NCBI GenBank assembly: GCA_003535395.1
Contig: DOHE01000254.1
Coordinates: 1-6,424 of the forward strand
Source: Clostridiales bacterium
Lineage (GTDB): Bacteria > Bacillota > Clostridia > UBA8921
Direction of reading: 5' to 3'
Length of the DNA: 6,424 nucleotides
How positions within the stretch are numbered: the stretch's first letter is position 1; each line of letters opens with the position of its first letter. The notes under the pieces are model-generated. The model made no database searches. It was not told the origin of the DNA and worked only from the letters and a program-made list of their open reading frames with translations. Shown here piece by piece: positions 6,248 to 6,424 of this stretch. Both the position numbers and the translations under genes were made by a program.

Positions 6248-6424
6248 AAAAAATTCATGCTTGCAAACCGGGCAGGTGACTTTTAGCCGCCCTCTGTTCC
6301 GGGGAAGGCGCAGCTTGTTTTTGCACTGCGGGCAGGAAAAAGTAAAAGTATCCCTGCTTTTGTGATGAAAAGTCTGTCTGCGCCGGATCCGGTCCGTAAG
6401 ACGCATAAAAACCGGCATGACATA
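6236..6424 (-). CDS. Small zinc-ribbon protein, C-terminal part (5' end outside the window)
   Basis: Sixty residues from the ATG at 6418 to the stop show a clear zinc ribbon: C29-P-Q-C32 and C49-P-V-C52, joined by a basic KLRLPRNRGRLKVT linker, ending in HEFFKKT. The frame stays open to the window edge (two more codons, Tyr-Val), and no Shine-Dalgarno sequence can be seen before the 6418 ATG. The gene may therefore begin outside. From memory, this C-terminal ribbon (CPxC, LRxPRxxGxxxxTCPxC) occurs in short Clostridia proteins that have one or two membrane helices before a basic segment. The visible basic stretch RLTDRIRRRQ would fit the cytoplasmic side of such a helix. Function is unknown. 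The gene is convergent with the SNF2 gene, 17 bases stop to stop, and is not in its operon. Confidence 0.75.
   Translation of the reverse strand, partial: YVMPVFMRLTDRIRRRQTFHHKSRDTFTFSCPQCKNKLRLPRNRGRLKVTCPVCKHEFFKKT

Overview
The window looks like chromosomal DNA from a Gram-positive bacterium of the Firmicutes, most likely a Clostridia-type anaerobe. This is an inference from four things: strong GGAGG ribosome binding sites, a near-consensus sigma-A promoter, a SWIM-SNF2 helicase of the Firmicutes type, and a small zinc-ribbon protein of a kind I associate with Clostridia. By eye the base composition is close to balanced.

Layout. Positions 1-2544 hold a two-gene operon on the minus strand: cphB (cyanophycinase) followed 23 bases later by cphA (cyanophycin synthetase). 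The cphA gene runs off the left edge after 570 codons. A divergent intergenic region (2545-2813) carries a tandem 11-bp direct repeat, a 13-bp palindrome and a well-formed promoter facing right. Positions 2814-6218 encode a large SNF2-family ATPase with an N-terminal SWIM zinc finger. A weak hairpin plus T-run lies in the 17-base gap between its stop and the stop of a convergent minus-strand gene (6236-6424). Only the zinc-ribbon C-terminus of that last gene is visible.

How the genes work together. CphA polymerises aspartate and arginine into cyanophycin, a nitrogen, carbon and energy reserve, and CphB cuts the polymer into beta-Asp-Arg dipeptides. The pair is therefore a complete make-and-break storage module. 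The SNF2 protein and the zinc-ribbon protein have no known link to cyanophycin. The SNF2 gene appears to be a separate transcription unit that shares only the divergent intergenic region with cphBA.

The most useful new observations are in the intergenic region. The promoter is TTGACA, 17 bases, GATAAT, and its -35 box sits inside a perfect inverted repeat. Its predicted transcription start falls on the GTG/ATG that would give the longest reading frame. The real translation start is therefore probably the ATG at 2814, behind an AGGAGG. I see no convincing evidence for a wholly undescribed system.
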